A stretch of 64,000 bases of DNA, taken from an uncultured Lachnospiraceae bacterium (GTDB lineage Bacteria; Bacillota; Clostridia; Lachnospirales; Lachnospiraceae). Below, piece by piece: positions 62,143 through 64,000 of the stretch; within the stretch, counting starts at the first letter, position 1, and each line of letters begins with the position of its first letter. The translations under genes were made by a program, and so were the position numbers. Below the pieces are notes generated by a model. That model did not search any database. It had not been told where the DNA came from and saw only the letters and a program-made list of their open reading frames with translations. The stretch lies in the NCBI GenBank assembly GCA_910589385.1, contig CAJUTU010000001.1, positions 124,001 through 188,000 of the forward strand, in the 5' to 3' direction.

Positions 62143-62691
62143 TTATCTGCCGTCTATATACAAAAAGCGCCCTCGTACCTTTCCCCACACTTCCCTCTGT
62201 ACATATTCATATGCACGGTCATAAAAAAACAGCGCTGCCTGTCCGGCAATCATAACTCCTATAAGTATCCATGAGTGAAGAACCCTGCCAAACAATAATT
62301 CTTGAAAAAAAAGCACTGCCGGTAAGTAGATCAGGTTAAATATGATATACTTTACTGCCAGAAATACTCTTTTTCTTTTCTTCACATCCACATTCCAACT
62401 GCCCATCAATTCCCAGACAATCTCAACAGCCAAAATATATACTGCCATTGCCGCATAAGTCATAACATAAAATTTATTTGGTGCGAGCATCGCTCCCAAA
62501 AGCACCCCTGCCAGATAAAATGCGGCTCCCATCTTTCCTCCAAATTCCCGGAAAATGATTCCCACGAAAAAGGATGCGGCCGCAAGCAGAAACAAGGTTC
62601 CGGTCTCTATGACGCTTCCCAGTATCATGCAGATAACGGTCAATGCCAGGAGCAGGCCGCCCAATGCCATTTTTTTCGCCTTTATATGCAT
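62143..62691 (-). CDS. Predicted membrane protein, partner of J-domain gene
   Basis: 182 residues from MHIKAKKMALGG with five membrane spans; overlaps the end of the J-domain gene by about 10 nt. No recognised domain; some resemblance to small substrate-specific subunits of membrane transporters is suggestive only. The overlap and shared strand suggest joint translation with the J-domain protein. Confidence 0.7.
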   Translation of the reverse strand: MHIKAKKMALGGLLLALTVICMILGSVIETGTLFLLAAASFFVGIIFREFGGKMGAAFYLAGVLLGAMLAPNKFYVMTYAAMAVYILAVEIVWELMGSWNVDVKKRKRVFLAVKYIIFNLIYLPAVLFFQELLFGRVLHSWILIGVMIAGQAALFFYDRAYEYVQREVWGKVRGRFLYIDGR

Positions 62692-63332
62692 GTGCAAAGA
62701 TCTCCTCCCATACATTCGCACAGTTGATCCGCTATACACAAGTCACAGCACATATTCCCTGTACCGCAGGAGCTTCTGCCCATGCCATAGCCGCCTCTAT
62801 ATGGGTAGCTCTGATACTTCTGGCCGCTCCATTCAAGCTGGTTTAAAAGCTGGCGGTACTGCAGGTTATTCGGTTCCATATTCACGGCCTGGCCGGCATG
62901 GTCCCGTGCCATAATATTATTGCCAATCCCGGCATTGGCTGCAGCGCTCAGATAATACCACTCTGCCGTGCGGTTTGGGATCCCGCTCAGCACATTCAGC
63001 GCCTCCCTGAAACGTCTTGCACTCAGGTAATTGCAGACTGCCTGCATCTGGGGGTTCTGCTGCGGTCCGGCAGACTGATTTCCATAAGACTGGTTCCAGC
63101 CGCCTCCCTGGGAACCATAGCCATAATTGTATCCGCCCTGTTCCCGCTGCTTCATAATGATATCATATGCTTCCTGGACTTCCTTGAACTTTTCCTCGGC
63201 CAGGTCTGCAAGCGGATTATTTACATTCGCATCCGGGTGATACTTCCTTGTCAGATCTCTATATGCTCTTTTTACTTCATCATCTGATGCATTTGACGAA
63301 ATGCCAAGCACATCATATGGATTCTTATTCAT
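62682..63332 (-). CDS. J-domain protein with Cys-rich tail
   Basis: 216 residues: N-terminal J domain (residues 1-70) with the HPD motif in RKYHPDANVNN, then a Gly/Gln/Asn-rich linker, a helical repeat-like region (about 100-170), and a C-terminal cluster of cysteines (SSCGTGNMCCDLCIADQLCECMG). The J domain would stimulate a DnaK-type chaperone; the cysteine cluster could bind a metal. This architecture recurs in Lachnospiraceae but its client is unknown. Confidence 0.8.
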   Translation of the reverse strand: MNKNPYDVLGISSNASDDEVKRAYRDLTRKYHPDANVNNPLADLAEEKFKEVQEAYDIIMKQREQGGYNYGYGSQGGGWNQSYGNQSAGPQQNPQMQAVCNYLSARRFREALNVLSGIPNRTAEWYYLSAAANAGIGNNIMARDHAGQAVNMEPNNLQYRQLLNQLEWSGQKYQSYPYRGGYGMGRSSCGTGNMCCDLCIADQLCECMGGDLCTCI

Positions 63333-63484
63333 ATTATCTCTCCTCTTTTATTACTTTAGACTCGCTGCTCTTTTCTTACAGCACACATCTACCACATCAT
63401 ATAATAAAAATCCAGAAATGTCCAGACTTGATATGGAATTGGACATAATGCCTGATCCCTGCTTTTAAGCTATGCACCGCCGGA

Positions 63485-64000
63485 TTATTTTTGTTTCTGC
63501 ATTCTCCGGTAATAGACAAGTCCTGCCGCATCTGCCAGAAACCACCCGATCGGCACAGCCGCCCAGATACCGGATACTCCCACTGCCAGGATCCCCGATA
63601 AAACATATGCCAGCACTACCCGTGTCCCCAGGGAGACCACCGTCAGGACCACCGACATGCCAGGGCGCTTTACCGCACGGTAATATCCATACCAAAGGAA
63701 AAGAAACCCGATCAGGCAATAAAAGCTGCCTTCTATCCGCAGGTACGACATTCCCACCTGGATCACCTCGGCTTCCTGAGGCTTTACAAAAATCAACATC
63801 AGAGGCCGCGCAAAAATAAAAACAAGCGCGCTCACCACCGCCCCAAATACAAAAGCTGCTTTCACAGCACGATGGAACCCTTCCTGAATCCGGTCTTTTT
63901 TCCCAGCGCCATAATTCTGCGCCACAAAGGTGGAAAATGCATTCCCAAAATCCTGCACCGGCATATAGGCAAAGGTGTCAATCTTTACTGCCACAGAAAA
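63485..64000 (-). CDS. MATE-family exporter, C-terminal part
   Basis: C-terminal 170 or so residues of a multidrug/toxic compound extrusion transporter (GNAFSTFVAQNYGAGKKDRI is a family signature, followed by about four further membrane spans). The gene continues past the right edge of the window. Substrate unknown; probably sodium- or proton-driven. Confidence 0.88.
   Translation of the reverse strand, partial: FSVAVKIDTFAYMPVQDFGNAFSTFVAQNYGAGKKDRIQEGFHRAVKAAFVFGAVVSALVFIFARPLMLIFVKPQEAEVIQVGMSYLRIEGSFYCLIGFLFLWYGYYRAVKRPGMSVVLTVVSLGTRVVLAYVLSGILAVGVSGIWAAVPIGWFLADAAGLVYYRRMQKQK

Overview
The window reads as a chromosomal segment of a spore-forming, gut-type member of the Lachnospiraceae (class Clostridia, Bacillota). 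The evidence is moderate GC content, strong AGGAGG-type ribosome binding sites, TTGACA/TATAAT promoters, SpoVB and SpoIIM-like sporulation proteins, a single-subunit glycyl-tRNA synthetase, YqzL-recO-era synteny, RNase Y and AgrC/LytTR-type signalling. Species assignment is inference. Most genes lie on the minus strand. No phage, plasmid, transposase or CRISPR array was seen.

Layout. 0-2.2 kb: iron-sulphur cluster operon iscR-iscS-iscU(partial) with a candidate autoregulatory operator. 2.3-3.7 kb: SpoVB-type flippase on the plus strand. 3.7-9.0 kb: a vanG-type D-Ala-D-Ser cluster in the order vanR-vanS-vanG-vanXY-vanT. Its enzymes look complete, but the sensor kinase VanS has lost its phosphoacceptor region and carries an in-frame stop, and the VanT membrane domain has shrunk. 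9.0-13.9 kb: SpoIIM-like protein, Nudix hydrolase, RNase Y, RecX, and RecA with a LexA box. 14.3 kb: tRNA-Gly(CCC). 14.6-29.8 kb: solute symporter with a palindromic promoter, methylglyoxal synthase, a two-gene ABC exporter, a dehydrogenase, a beta-helix acyltransferase-like protein, topoisomerase III, GalM, polyphosphate kinase, a patatin, an ABC-F ATPase and a phosphoglycerate mutase-like phosphatase.

30.5-40.1 kb holds a ten-gene operon: MtnA-type aldose-1-phosphate isomerase, DeoR regulator, BMP-type nucleoside ABC importer, nucleoside phosphorylase, Gfo/Idh dehydrogenase, DUF985 cupin and YczE-like membrane protein. It is preceded by three matching inverted-repeat operators. It looks like an import and salvage route for a nucleoside (possibly 5'-modified) that stops at a ketose-1-phosphate, with no aldolase or kinase next to it.

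40.4-46.4 kb: an SPFH membrane protein paired with a small ribbon-helix-helix protein, tandem M18 aminopeptidases and glyS. 46.6-52.1 kb: a decayed glycan-uptake locus (truncated LacI, frameshifted GHL6-type glycosidase, one intact and one frameshifted sugar permease, gutted binding protein, N-terminal stub of an alpha-L-fucosidase). 52.3-54.5 kb: LytTR regulator and GHKL kinase separated by a terminator. 54.6-64 kb: housekeeping genes (recO, era, M16C peptidase, DedA, Dus), a lipoprotein, a J-domain protein with a membrane-protein partner, and a partial MATE exporter.

The main theme of the hunt is selective gene shrinkage in the van cluster, decay of a sugar locus, and an apparently incomplete nucleoside-salvage operon with a well-defined operator set.
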